Shown: positions 1-8,264 of the stretch, piece by piece
Layout: each line of letters starts with the position of its first letter
Numbering within the stretch: the stretch's first letter is position 1
Program-made: the position numbers and the translations under genes
The notes under the pieces: generated by a model
The model's database searches: none
What the model was told of the DNA's origin: nothing
Seen by the model: the letters and a program-made list of their open reading frames with translations, nothing else
Origin: Arsenophonus nilaparvatae
GTDB taxonomy: Bacteria; Pseudomonadota; Gammaproteobacteria; Enterobacterales; Enterobacteriaceae
Assembly: GCF_000757905.1 (NCBI RefSeq)
Contig: NZ_JRLH01000011.1
Direction: 5' to 3' (one strand)
DNA: 64,000 bases

Positions 1-1
1 T

Positions 2-1018
2 GAATTTGCAGAATGGATTATTATTGATGGTCCTGGAAGTGGAAATCTTCAGCAAGATGAACTCTGGGTAAAAGATGGAGGGTATCATAATTGGACTGGA
101 GTAGGTTTTGGTAAGGGCTGGAAAGAAAATGTGCAGCATGCAATCCATATTATTAAAGGTAATTTTGATTGGCAGCGAGAGAAACTGACTGAAAAACAGT
201 ATAACCTGCTCAAAAAAGCCAATATAGCCATTGATGACGTAGAAGTATCAGGTTCTTATTTCTGGCGGCATTATGATTATGGCAATCGAAAAGTTTCTCA
301 GCAGCAATTGCAACAACAAATTATTAAAATGTATCGCAAAGGCGGGGTTATACCCAGTCAGGTTAATATAGTAGGTTGGAGCCGAGGAGGCGTTAGTTGT
401 CATATGCTCGCCAATGCGATGTTAGAAGATGAGCTTTTAAAAGAAATTCCAGTAAATATTTTTGCTATTGATCCTGTGCCTGGCCCATTAAATTTCCAAA
501 ATGAAAAGGTTTCGTTAGGTAAGAATGTTAAAGAATATGTTGCTTTTTATGCTAAAGACGAACGTTCGAAGGGTTTTTGTTGTGTAATTCCGAAAACGGA
601 TAGTGCAACGATTGTTCGTATATTTCCTATGCGTGGTCGACATGCAACTCTTGTCGGTAATGCATCTCTTGATAGTGTTGGCGAAGGCAAAGTTTTATAT
701 CAGCCAGGGTTAATTGTTCGTCACTTTGCCGAAGTCTGTTTAACTCGATGGGGTGTTAAGCTAGATAAAAAGTTGGAATTGAGCGATCGAGATTTATTAG
801 AATTACATCAGTCGATAGCAAAAAATAGTGATCTCTATCAAGACATACAAAATTATTCCTATACGCAACTCACTGAAAAAAATGGCAATGAACGCAATGT
901 TTCCTATGGTGATGAAGGTAGTCAATTTTCTTTAATTAGAGGTAATCAATTTTTGCCAGAGTCAGGGTTAATTTCTGATTTCTTGGTTGATCCTTTGATT
1001 TATGATGGTATTAAATAA
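2..1018 (+). CDS. Alpha/beta-hydrolase effector-like protein, 5' partial
   Basis: The reading frame is open from the left edge of the window, so the GTG at 131 is an internal valine codon and not the start. The visible part carries a serine-hydrolase nucleophile elbow, GWSRGG, about 80 residues after that GTG. It is followed by an acidic candidate (FAIDPVPGP) and a late histidine candidate (RGRHATLVG), which together look like a Ser-Asp-His triad. The overall look resembles DUF2235-like or Tle-type phospholipase effectors and other secreted hydrolases, but the substrate cannot be named from sequence. No signal peptide can be assessed because the N-terminus is missing. The gene ends with TAA and is followed by about 170 bases of AT-rich spacer. 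Hydrolase fold is fairly likely; the effector role is inference. Confidence 0.6.
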   Translation, partial: EFAEWIIIDGPGSGNLQQDELWVKDGGYHNWTGVGFGKGWKENVQHAIHIIKGNFDWQREKLTEKQYNLLKKANIAIDDVEVSGSYFWRHYDYGNRKVSQQQLQQQIIKMYRKGGVIPSQVNIVGWSRGGVSCHMLANAMLEDELLKEIPVNIFAIDPVPGPLNFQNEKVSLGKNVKEYVAFYAKDERSKGFCCVIPKTDSATIVRIFPMRGRHATLVGNASLDSVGEGKVLYQPGLIVRHFAEVCLTRWGVKLDKKLELSDRDLLELHQSIAKNSDLYQDIQNYSYTQLTEKNGNERNVSYGDEGSQFSLIRGNQFLPESGLISDFLVDPLIYDGIK

Positions 1019-1188
1019 AAATCAGTGAATAAAGCTCAATTAAATAAATATTTGTTTATTAGATATTTTTATTTAGAAGTGTATTTACATTGTAATAAAT
1101 AAGTGGAAAAATCTGCAGTAACTCCTATAAGAATAATAGAGAACAAAGTTCTCCATGCTTAATTAAGCTACATTAGGAGAGGTCTATT

Positions 1189-1701
1189 ATGATTCGTCCA
1201 TTAAGGTTATTTCCAACTTTAACAAATGATTTATATTCTGACAGATTTGATAAGATAGATAAGTTATTTAGTCACTTAACTGGCGTTAAGCCGCTATCAT
1301 TACCAAGTGAGTCCTACAATTTAAAGAAAATTGATGATACCCATTATGAACTAATAATCAGTGTTCCAGGTTTTACTGAAAATGAATTAGATGTTTCGTT
1401 TTCTAATGGGCAATTGTTTGTTGTTGGTGATCATAAAGAAGAAACTCCAAAAAAAGGTGAATGGCTTCACCAAGGTATTTCTCATCGATCCTTCTCTGCC
1501 CAATATTCATTAGGTAAAAATGCTAAAATCCAAAATGCTGAATTATGTGATGGCTTACTTAAAATTCATCTTGAATATGAGATCCCTAAAGATGAAAAGG
1601 TAAAAAAAATCACAATCAAAAAAGGCAAAAAAAATGAGTCTAAAAAATTAAAAGCCACTAAAAAACCAGCAGTGGCCAAAAAAACACAAAAAGCTAAATA
1701 A
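1189..1701 (+). CDS. Small heat-shock protein, Hsp20/IbpA family
   Basis: A 170-residue Hsp20-type chaperone that would bind unfolding proteins in the cytoplasm and hold them for refolding by DnaK/ClpB. The alpha-crystallin domain spans about residues 45-145, with the typical motifs SVPGFTENELDVSF and DGLLKIHLEYEIP. An ITI (I-x-I) motif follows at KKITIKKG. The C-terminal 30 residues are extremely lysine-rich, which is longer and more basic than in E. coli IbpA/IbpB and might bind nucleic acid or reflect poly-A drift. The start is an ATG preceded by AGGAGAGG. A strong terminator lies 50 bases downstream, so it appears monocistronic. Insect symbionts often keep one ibpA-like gene expressed at high level; that is family knowledge, not shown here. 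Confidence 0.88.
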   Translation: MIRPLRLFPTLTNDLYSDRFDKIDKLFSHLTGVKPLSLPSESYNLKKIDDTHYELIISVPGFTENELDVSFSNGQLFVVGDHKEETPKKGEWLHQGISHRSFSAQYSLGKNAKIQNAELCDGLLKIHLEYEIPKDEKVKKITIKKGKKNESKKLKATKKPAVAKKTQKAK

Positions 1702-1750
1702 TCTGCTGAAAATTAGGTATTACCTAATTAACTTAAATTGTAAAAAATTA

Positions 1751-1784
1751 AAGCCTCGCCAATATTATGCGAGGCTTTTTTTTA
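1751..1784 (+). terminator. Rho-independent terminator after hsp20
   Basis: A 9-base stem (AAGCCTCGC / GCGAGGCTT) with an AT-rich loop, followed by a run of eight or more T. Classic intrinsic terminator closing the hsp20 transcript. Confidence 0.9.
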
Positions 1785-1934
1785 ATTGTTGCATTATTGG
1801 AATCAATATAAATTCTTTCTTTCAACACTAATAATTTTTTTTAGTAGTAAAATTTAATTTGTTCTTAATTTCAGGTTTGTAATAAAAATTATCGATCTGA
1901 AATATTAAAATAATAGTGTAGTAGGAATTATATT

Positions 1935-2534
1935 ATGAATAAAATTCTTGTTTTAAAATCCAGTATCATGGGAAATAATTCTCAAACAAATACTTTGATA
2001 GATACTTATCTGACGGAAAGACAATTAAAAGGATTAAATGATGAAGTCGAGATACGTGATTTAGCTAAGCTTAATCTTCCTGTATTGAATAATGAACTAT
2101 TTAATTCGATGCGAGGAGCGAGTGATTTCAGTGAAAAAGCCTTTAGCGCGGTCGCCCTATCAGATAAATTGATAGCCGAACTGAAAGGGAGTGATATCGT
2201 TGTTATCGGTGCACCCATGTATAATTTGAATGTGCCAACTCAGTTGAAAAATTGGTTTGATCTTGTTACCCGTGCAGGCGTTACGTTTAAATATACGGAA
2301 ACTTATCCGATGGGATTAGTTGAAGGGGTACGTGCGGTTGTTGTCAGTTCTCGTGGTGGTATCCACTTGGGACAAGAGACGGATGCAGTGACTCCTTATC
2401 TGAAATCGGTTTTAGGATTGATTGGTATCACTGATGTGGAATTTATTTATGCCGAAGGGATGGATATGAAACCTGATGGGCAAAAACAAGGGATTGCTAA
2501 TGCTAATGCTAAAATTGCGAGTCTTATAGCGTAA
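1935..2534 (+). CDS. azoR: FMN-dependent NADH:quinone/azo oxidoreductase AzoR
   Basis: A 199-residue flavodoxin-like flavoprotein that uses NADH to reduce quinones and azo compounds by two electrons, protecting against thiol-reactive electrophiles. The FMN phosphate loop is at SSIMGNNSQT (residues 9-18). The PMYN motif at 94-97 sits where E. coli AzoR has its flavin-contacting residues, followed by QLKNWFD. The glycine-rich SSRGGIH segment near 138-144 is also typical. Length matches the family (about 200). It has its own upstream spacer and is convergent with a LysR gene, separated by a hairpin. The LysR protein could regulate it, but regulators of this kind usually act on divergent genes. 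Confidence 0.88.
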   Translation: MNKILVLKSSIMGNNSQTNTLIDTYLTERQLKGLNDEVEIRDLAKLNLPVLNNELFNSMRGASDFSEKAFSAVALSDKLIAELKGSDIVVIGAPMYNLNVPTQLKNWFDLVTRAGVTFKYTETYPMGLVEGVRAVVVSSRGGIHLGQETDAVTPYLKSVLGLIGITDVEFIYAEGMDMKPDGQKQGIANANAKIASLIA

Positions 2535-2541
2535 GCATGAT

Positions 2542-2582
2542 GATTTGCTTACTGGCATGTAAAATGCCAGTAAATGCAAATC
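2542..2582. terminator. Hairpin between convergent azoR and lysR
   Basis: A perfect 10-base stem, TTACTGGCAT (2549-2558) with ATGCCAGTAA (2564-2573) around the loop GTAAA. An outer GATTTGC/GCAAATC pair extends it. It lies between two convergent genes and probably ends both transcripts, although no long T tract follows on either strand. Confidence 0.65.
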
Positions 2583-2585
2583 TGT

Positions 2586-3506
2586 TCAGTTTGGCGCTGC
2601 TATTTTTTCCATATAAGCGGGTAAATCGTTAACTAAAGTATCAACAATGAGTCGGACTTTTCGCGAAAGGTAAGGGGTTTTTGGCCATACCGCGTAAATA
2701 GAGAAGGTTATTTCAACCGCATGAGGCATAATTTCTTTCAGGCTCCCGTTGATCAGTTCTTCTCTGACTAACCAGTCAGGAAGCCAGGCAACACCTGCAT
2801 CTGAAATAATCGCATCTTTTATTGCTTGCATGTCATCCATTATTAATCTTGTTTTTGGTCTGAATTCGTATATACCACCGTTATCGCCTTTGAGGCGCCA
2901 TTTTTGTATTTGATTTGAACGGCTATAAGCGACAGCAAAATGTTGAGCCAACTCTTTAATTGTGCTTGGTTCACCCATTTGAGTAAGATAAGTGGGGGAA
3001 GCGCAAATCGTCATACGATGTTGGCCGATTTTTCTCGCGACTAGATTACTGCTATCAGGTAGTGTGCCAATATAGATTGATAAATCAATTCCTTCTTCGA
3101 TAAGATCGATGATACGATCGTTGAATGACATTTCTAGCTCTAGCTTGGGGTACTGTTTTATTAAAGCAATGAGTAGGGGGGCTATACATAAATGGCCAAA
3201 TAATACCGGCATCGAAAGCCTAAATTTTCCACAAGCTTCATGCTTACCGCTGTCAAGAATGTCTTCTATCTTTTCTATCTCATCGAGTGCACGTCGGCAA
3301 TATTCATAATACAGCATTCCTTCCTCTGTTAAACTTTGCGTGCGGGTTGTTCTATGAAACAGGGTTACACCCAGTCTTGCTTCTAATTGCGCAATTTTTT
3401 TTGCTACCGATGAGCGCGTTAGATGTAATTTTTCCGCTGTTTGAGAGAAGCTGTTAGCTTCAGCAGCAGCAACAAATACCGGAAGGCTATTTAGTATACT
3501 TTTCAT
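2586..3506 (-). CDS. LysR-family transcriptional regulator
   Basis: A 306-residue LysR-type regulator. The winged helix-turn-helix is at residues 1-60 (FVAAAEANSFSQTAEKLHLTRSSVAKKIAQLE, a typical LysR helix pair), followed by a linker helix and the periplasmic-binding-protein-like effector domain (about 90-300). The conserved LGVTLFHRTTR turn is present. It is divergent from the thiosulfate-uptake genes across about 330 bases, so the tsuA promoter is a natural target; azoR, convergent on the other side, is less likely. It resembles the large YafC/DsdC-type group of LysR proteins and I cannot name an effector molecule. It is not the YeeY regulator found beside yeeED in E. coli, judging by the N-terminal sequence. 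Confidence 0.85.
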   Translation of the reverse strand: MKSILNSLPVFVAAAEANSFSQTAEKLHLTRSSVAKKIAQLEARLGVTLFHRTTRTQSLTEEGMLYYEYCRRALDEIEKIEDILDSGKHEACGKFRLSMPVLFGHLCIAPLLIALIKQYPKLELEMSFNDRIIDLIEEGIDLSIYIGTLPDSSNLVARKIGQHRMTICASPTYLTQMGEPSTIKELAQHFAVAYSRSNQIQKWRLKGDNGGIYEFRPKTRLIMDDMQAIKDAIISDAGVAWLPDWLVREELINGSLKEIMPHAVEITFSIYAVWPKTPYLSRKVRLIVDTLVNDLPAYMEKIAAPN

Positions 3507-3835
3507 TCGATTATTGCCATTCAGACATAAAATTATCTTTATAAATAATAGACAGAAACATTAAATGTTAGAAATAATAAAAAATGTAGTAAATTTAATG
3601 ATGCTTAAGCAGGATAGGATTTTTATTATTTTTAATATGAATGAAATATTGTGGTAAACAGCGTTAAATATTTTTAAACAGAAATAAAAAACTAATCCCT
3701 TGATTTAACAAATTTATTTTAGCTAATAAAAAAGTGATCCCCAACAATTAGACTATATTTAAAACTGTGCTTTTTATCAACAATTTAATAAGTTCGATTT
3801 TATAAAATGTTATTTTAATTTAAGGAATGATATTA
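3507..3835. other. AT-rich divergent intergenic region lysR/tsuA
   Basis: About 330 bases with no open frame of note. It must hold the promoters of the LysR gene and of tsuA. I see no clean palindrome of the T-N11-A LysR type that I would defend by eye. Confidence 0.4.
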
Positions 3836-4880
3836 ATGATAAGTTTATCTCATATATCTGGCTTAGTATTGGGTAGCTTACTTGGTTTTGTTATGCAACG
3901 GGGACGTTTTTGTTTAGCTGGCGGATTAAGAGATTTTTATTTATTCCGTGATAGTCAAATGATAATTGCAATCTTAATCGTTATTTCTATTCAGAGTGTC
4001 GGGCTCTTTGGCTTGCAAAGTCTAGGATTAGTCATACTCCCGCATGCCAAATTTTTATGGTTAGCAACCATAGCTGGTGGCATTTTATTTGGTATTGGAA
4101 TGGCATTGGCCGGATCTTGCTCTACTGGCGCCTATTATCGAACCGCTGAAGGTTTAGTTGGTAGTATTGTTGCTGTTATCGGCTTTATCCTATCCAGTTG
4201 GTTGGTCCGTTTGCCGGTCAGTAGATCTTTTTTTTTCACCAATTACCTCCCAGGCATTAGATAGCGGAACAATAACACAAACTTTTCATGTATCACCATA
4301 TATAATCATGCTTATTTTAATATCATTAACAATCTATTTGGTTATTAGACATATCAGGCAGTGGAAACAGATTAATGTAGCAAAAATAACAGCAAAAAAA
4401 GCAGGAATCAGCCACCTATTATTTGAGGCTCGCTGGCACCCATTTATTACGGCAATGTTGGTAGGAATTATTGCGCTATTAGCCTGGCCGGCAAGTTTAG
4501 CTGCTGGGCGGATTGGCGGGCTTGGTATTAGCGGACCTAGCGCGCAATTATTTTCATTATTGATTAACGGCAATTTAAAATTTTTTGACTGGGCTGGCTA
4601 TTTATTAATCGGTTTGTTGTTGGGATCATTTATTGCCGCCAAGGGTAGTCAAGAGTTTAGATTTAGAAACCCAGGTTTGACCACCGTGGTAAAAAGTTTT
4701 ATTGGTGGTTTATTTATGGGGATCGGTAGCGGTTTAGCGGGTGGCTGCATGCTAGGTAATACTTTGGTTAATACCGCTTGGTTTTCATGGCAAGGCTGGG
4801 TGTTTATTCCTTGTATTATTTTCGGTAGTTGGCTCACTAGTTACTTTACTGTGATCCGTCCATGGCAAATAAAATCATAG
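3836..4880 (+). pseudogene. tsuA: Thiosulfate transporter TsuA (YeeE/YedE), frameshifted at a T9 tract
   Basis: An inner-membrane YeeE/YedE-family protein that imports thiosulfate, working with the TusA-like protein encoded next. Two frames together give the whole protein: the first runs from ATG 3836 to a stop at 4264, the second continues to 4880. They join exactly at a run of nine T (4228-4236). Removing one T yields about 347 residues, close to the 352 of E. coli YeeE. The three cysteine motifs of the family are intact: RGRFC near the N-terminus, AGSCSTG in the middle, and AGGCMLGN near the C-terminus. GISHLLFEARWHPF also matches E. coli closely. ATG 3836 is preferred over ATG 3827 because AAGGA lies nine bases before it. 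It may be a recent pseudogene, a phase-variable gene, or rescued by polymerase slippage. Confidence 0.8.
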
Positions 4881-4886
4881 AGGTTA

Positions 4887-5120
4887 TTGCATATGAGTGA
4901 AATTCAACTAGATACCAGAGGGAAGTTATGCCCATATCCACTAATTCAAGCGCAAAAAGCGATAGATTTAATGATAAACGGTGATATTTTAGTTATTAAA
5001 TATGATTGTGCTCAAGCAACGGAGAATATTCCAAAGTGGGCGGCTAAATCAGGTCATGAAGTGATTGATTTTCAACAAACCGGCAACGCTCAATGGCAAA
5101 TTACGCTTAAAAAAAGGTAA
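4887..5120 (+). CDS. tsuB: TusA-like sulfur carrier TsuB (YeeD)
   Basis: A 77-residue TusA-family protein, which accepts sulfur from thiosulfate imported by TsuA. The hallmark CPYP motif (LCPYPLIQAQKAI, residues 14-26) contains the persulfide-carrying cysteine. Length matches E. coli YeeD (75). The gene starts seven bases after the tsuA stop, so the two are cotranscribed and probably coupled. It is itself intact. If TsuA is not made, this carrier would lose its main source of thiosulfate, unless slippage gives some full-length TsuA. The alternative name is YedF-like selenium-metabolism protein, but the partner's sequence fits YeeE better. Confidence 0.82.
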   Translation: MHMSEIQLDTRGKLCPYPLIQAQKAIDLMINGDILVIKYDCAQATENIPKWAAKSGHEVIDFQQTGNAQWQITLKKR

Positions 5121-5268
5121 ATAAGATAATTACATTGAATAAATAAGGTCATTCAATAAAGGCTTCAGGTTGGTAAGCTAGAAAACTTAGTAAGCTAAAT
5201 AATACTATTTGATTAATAATCCGGCTAGGAATGAGTTATTTCCGTCCCTGGCATGGATTTCCGAGCAC

Positions 5269-5550
5269 TTAATTTTTTGGTTTTGGCTTTATAGTTGTCC
5301 GCTTAATTTCCCCCTTAATTGAGACCGAGTCTGTCGCCGTTGATCTGGCAAAACATCTTTTCTCATGGGGAAGGCTGCAATCAGGTTCAGTTGTTGCTGA
5401 TGATATTGGCCTTGAACTTTCAGTCGCATTATTCTGCTCTGCTGTTGGCTCAACATCGTTAATTTGTTCGTCTATAAACACCGTACTCATTGAGATAACG
5501 CTATAGCCAAGCAGGATTATGGAAATAAATAGTTTCGATAATAGTTTCAT
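5269..5550 (-). CDS. Small secreted protein of unknown function behind a Fur-box-like site
   Basis: A 93-residue protein I do not recognise. It has an N-terminal signal-peptide-like segment (MKLLSKLFISIILLGYSVIS), then an acidic serine/threonine-rich stretch and a basic tail ending in KPKPKN. Two cysteines, in DCSLPHEKRC, could form one disulfide after export. The start is well supported by AGGAGG seven bases upstream. Immediately upstream of the ribosome site lies a 16-of-19 match to the Fur box, so iron limitation probably induces it. It is monocistronic and convergent with tsuB. It may be a small envelope protein linked to iron acquisition, but no homologue can be named. Confidence 0.6.
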   Translation of the reverse strand: MKLLSKLFISIILLGYSVISMSTVFIDEQINDVEPTAEQNNATESSRPISSATTEPDCSLPHEKRCFARSTATDSVSIKGEIKRTTIKPKPKN

Positions 5551-5572
5551 GACGCTTTCCTCCTGATTAAAT

Positions 5573-5591
5573 AATAATGATAATTATTATT
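5573..5591 (-). promoter_or_regulatory. Putative Fur box
   Basis: AATAATGATAATTATTATT matches the 19-base Fur consensus GATAATGATAATCATTATC at 16 positions. It lies 23 bases before the start codon of the small secreted protein, a good place for repression. The region is very AT-rich, so some chance similarity must be allowed for. Confidence 0.6.
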
Positions 5592-6420
5592 GTTTAATGA
5601 TAGGTGAACATTCCGCCATTGCAAACACTTACCTAAATAAAATTTTTGGTTAATAATGTTTATAGGTTGATTGCTACTATATCGGGTTATTTTGCTGCAT
5701 TGATTGCCACTCTTTTAAAGGCTATATATTAGTATTGTTAATGTAACTAATACCTATAAGATTTGTAAAATTGGCCGAGTTGTTTTGATTTTTGTGTATT
5801 TCACTCTTTATAATAGAACAATAGGTGAATTGGTTTAAAAAATTATTCTGTAATATTGTGGTTTTGAAAGTAATGGAATATTCATTGTTTGATTGAATGA
5901 TATTTTTATTAAATTTGATAAGCATTTTATTTTTCGTGCTGTTATTAGATATTTATTATTATAAAAAACGCGGTATTTAAATATCTAATACCGTTCATTA
6001 CTATAATAAGAATTAAAAATATTTATATTTTTATTATTGTTTGAATTTTATTATTCTTAATTTTCACTAATCTATTTTTATTAATAATTTGATACCTAAA
6101 ACAATGATCTTATTTTCATTTTAAAATTCTCCTACTAGCTATAAATTGTTACATATTAATTATAACTACATAAAAAAACACAGTTTTTTAACTAATCGAT
6201 GATGATATTTATTTTTATTAACAGAATTTTTTATTTTAAGATATTTATATCTTACATGTTAATTAAGTTAAGTATGACAAAAAACTAGATACTTTATAGT
6301 TTTTATCAAACAAAAAGTTATAATGAAAAGGTTCTATATTCTAACAATAATCTGTTGTATTAACTGAAATTATCAATATTGATATTTGGTAAGTTTTGAT
6401 TAACTAGTATAGAGTAAAAC
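5592..6420. other. Long AT-rich spacer without recognisable genes
   Basis: About 830 bases of very AT-rich sequence. One 67-codon frame on the minus strand (5722-5925) is low-complexity, has no ribosome site and is not credible. I see no RNA gene, repeat array or protein fragment here. Confidence 0.5.
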
Positions 6421-6451
6421 ACCTCTTCTTTATTAATTTTAATGAAGAGGT
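6421..6451 (-). terminator. Hairpin after the repeat-protein gene
   Basis: ACCTCTTC (6421-6428) pairs with GAAGAGGT (6444-6451). Read on the minus strand the stem is followed by TGTTTTAC, a weak T tract, placed about 45 bases after the stop of the 11-residue-repeat protein. Confidence 0.6.
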
Positions 6452-6493
6452 ATTTATTAATTAAACGCTTTATTTATATTGTAAAATTACGAC

Positions 6494-7384
6494 TTATAAT
6501 AAGCCTTCTGGAACCTTAGTTTTTTCTAACTCTTCTTCGGTTTCTGAAGTATCATCTGTAGTTGCTGAAGTTGAGCCTGTAACTGTTCCAGTGCTCTGTT
6601 CAGCTTTATCAATAGCTTGCTCTATTTTCTTAACAACATCATTGAAAGAGCCGAAGAATGTGGTAACTAAAATACTAAGGTCTTCCTTCGCCTGTTTAAG
6701 AACCTCAGCAACAGATAATTCAGTCAAACTATTAGCAACATTGGTAACTGCTTCAACACCGCTGTTAGCCGCATTTACAGCTGTTTCAACACCAGTTTTA
6801 GCAACATCTACAGCTGTTTCACCACCAGTTTTAGCAACATCTACACCTGTTTCAACACCAGTTTTAATAACATCTACACCTGTTTCAACACCAGTTTTAA
6901 TAACATCTACACCTGTTTCAACACCAGTTTTAATAACATCTACACCTGTTTCAACACCAGTTTTAATAACATCTACACCTGTTTCAACACCAGTTTTAAT
7001 AACATCTACACCTGTTTCAACACCAGTTTTAATAACATCTACACCTGTTTCAACACCAGTTTTAATAACATCTACACCTGTTTCAACACCAGTTTTAATA
7101 ACATCTACACCTGTTTCAACACCAGTTTTAATAACATCTACACCTGTTTCAACACCAGTTTTAATAACATCTACACCTGTTTCAACACCAGTTTTAGCAA
7201 CATCAACACCAGTGTTAACAGCTGTATTTGCAGCATTTTCTGTTGTATCAATAGCAGTTTTAGTGCTTTCCAAAACCTTATCTACACCAGGGATGTTTAA
7301 ATTACCTATTGGGCTAGCGATAGCTGACATATAACCAAATGTTAAAACAGAAGCGATAGCAAATCGATTTGTAAATAATTTCAT
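6494..7384 (-). CDS. Exported protein with tandem 11-residue repeats (TGVETGVDVIK)
   Basis: A 296-residue protein of unknown function. Residues 1-23 form a signal peptide ending AIAS. The middle is a run of 11-residue units of consensus TGVETGVDVIK, ten of them identical, flanked by diverged units (TGVDVAK, TGGETAVDVAK, TGVETAVNAAN). The unit places valines and isoleucines on one face with K, E and D at fixed positions. This pattern is like the 11-mer amphipathic helices of LEA group 3, perilipin and alpha-synuclein proteins, which bind membranes or stay disordered. The C-terminus (about 225-296) is helical then acidic and Ser/Thr-rich. The start has GAGGTGAC upstream. A secreted or surface lipid-interacting protein is my inference; a cell-wall or adhesin linker is another possibility. 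Confidence 0.7.
   Translation of the reverse strand: MKLFTNRFAIASVLTFGYMSAIASPIGNLNIPGVDKVLESTKTAIDTTENAANTAVNTGVDVAKTGVETGVDVIKTGVETGVDVIKTGVETGVDVIKTGVETGVDVIKTGVETGVDVIKTGVETGVDVIKTGVETGVDVIKTGVETGVDVIKTGVETGVDVIKTGVETGVDVIKTGVETGVDVAKTGGETAVDVAKTGVETAVNAANSGVEAVTNVANSLTELSVAEVLKQAKEDLSILVTTFFGSFNDVVKKIEQAIDKAEQSTGTVTGSTSATTDDTSETEEELEKTKVPEGLL
6841..7203 (-). repeat. Tandem 33-bp repeat array, ten identical units plus one variant
   Basis: Ten consecutive 33-base units are identical from 6841 to 7170; an eleventh (7171-7203) differs by two bases that change IK to AK. Each unit encodes one 11-residue repeat, so unit gain or loss keeps the frame. Identity at third codon positions argues for recent expansion or gene conversion. 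Confidence 0.95.
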
Positions 7385-7670
7385 TAGTCACCTCAATTAA
7401 TAGTTATGTAACGATATTAATAATAGATGTTTATTTTAACATTTCAATAACCGTTTATTAACATTTAACGAAGCAAATAGAGAGGTGTAATTTAATAATG
7501 CAACAGCAACTCTTTTAAAATAAAAGTGTTTTTATCGCTCTATTTTAGATGACTATATTATTTTTTAAAAAGATATAACAATATTTGTAATAAACTAATT
7601 TTTTACCAGCAGCAAGTTGCTTTTGAAAAAGAATTTAATCAGTAGCAATTACTAAATAAGACGCAGTAAG

Positions 7671-7907
7671 TTATTTATGATCTTGGCGATAGAGTGTCCA
7701 CTCTTCGATGCGCACACCATTAGGTAGCAGGCAATAACCAACTTCTCCTTTCGCTGTCTTTATAATTTCAATTTTTCCTTTTTGCTTAACACAATAAACT
7801 GAAGCAGGATTTGCCATGCCGATGGATTTAGCGGGCGGCAATGATTCTGTTGTATTAGTGCATCCGCCAAGGTAAATAAGTGTTAGCAGTAAAGGTATCT
7901 TTCTCAT
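7671..7907 (-). CDS. DUF333-domain lipoprotein
   Basis: A 78-residue predicted lipoprotein. The signal sequence ends in a lipobox (YLGGC), so cysteine 16 would be lipidated and the protein anchored in the envelope. The mature part is a DUF333 domain, with the typical NPASVYCVKQKG start and GEVGYCLLPNG(V)RIEEW core holding two conserved cysteines. Proteins of this family are annotated in enterobacteria as putative haemolysins or haemolysin inhibitors without firm evidence. The length fits a single-domain member. No strong ribosome site is seen. It stands alone on the minus strand in the accessory island. Confidence 0.75.
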   Translation of the reverse strand: MRKIPLLLTLIYLGGCTNTTESLPPAKSIGMANPASVYCVKQKGKIEIIKTAKGEVGYCLLPNGVRIEEWTLYRQDHK

Positions 7908-8264
7908 AAATTTTTACTCAACCAGGTGATGAACGAACAGACTAATTATAGTATATAAGTTATTATATCATTTATGGTAGAAAATTTTTTCACATAAGAG
8001 ATAGCAAATTTTTAATTATTATATTTTGCTATGTTATTATATTCATAGATGAATTATTTTATTTTTTTAAGATCAGTTTTTTACTTAATTGAAAAATAAA
8101 TTTATTGTAGATAAAGATGGTTTTTTTTATTAAAAGTAGCTTGTGTAACACTACACTAAATATAATATAAAATTTACATCAAATATTTATATTGAAATGT
8201 GTGACTTTGAATTTCATATATTATTAAAATAATTTAATAAAAATTATAAAATAAAAGGATATTT
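7908..8264. other. AT-rich spacer with the promoter region of the crystallin-like gene
   Basis: About 355 bases of AT-rich DNA between divergent genes. AAGGAT at 8255-8260 is the ribosome site of the downstream gene. No other feature stands out. Confidence 0.4.

Noticed and set aside
5722..5925. 67-codon minus-strand frame in the 5.6-6.4 kb spacer
   Set aside because: Asn/Ile-rich composition expected from AT-rich non-coding DNA; no ribosome site.
6841..7203. Could the 33-bp periodic repeats be a CRISPR array?
   Set aside because: Units are directly contiguous with no unique spacers, encode protein and have no cas genes nearby.
6591..7334. Long plus-strand open frame of 247 codons across the 33-bp repeat array
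   Set aside because: It is the complement of the repeat gene. The repeat keeps all its frames open; the minus-strand frame has the signal peptide, ribosome site and terminator.
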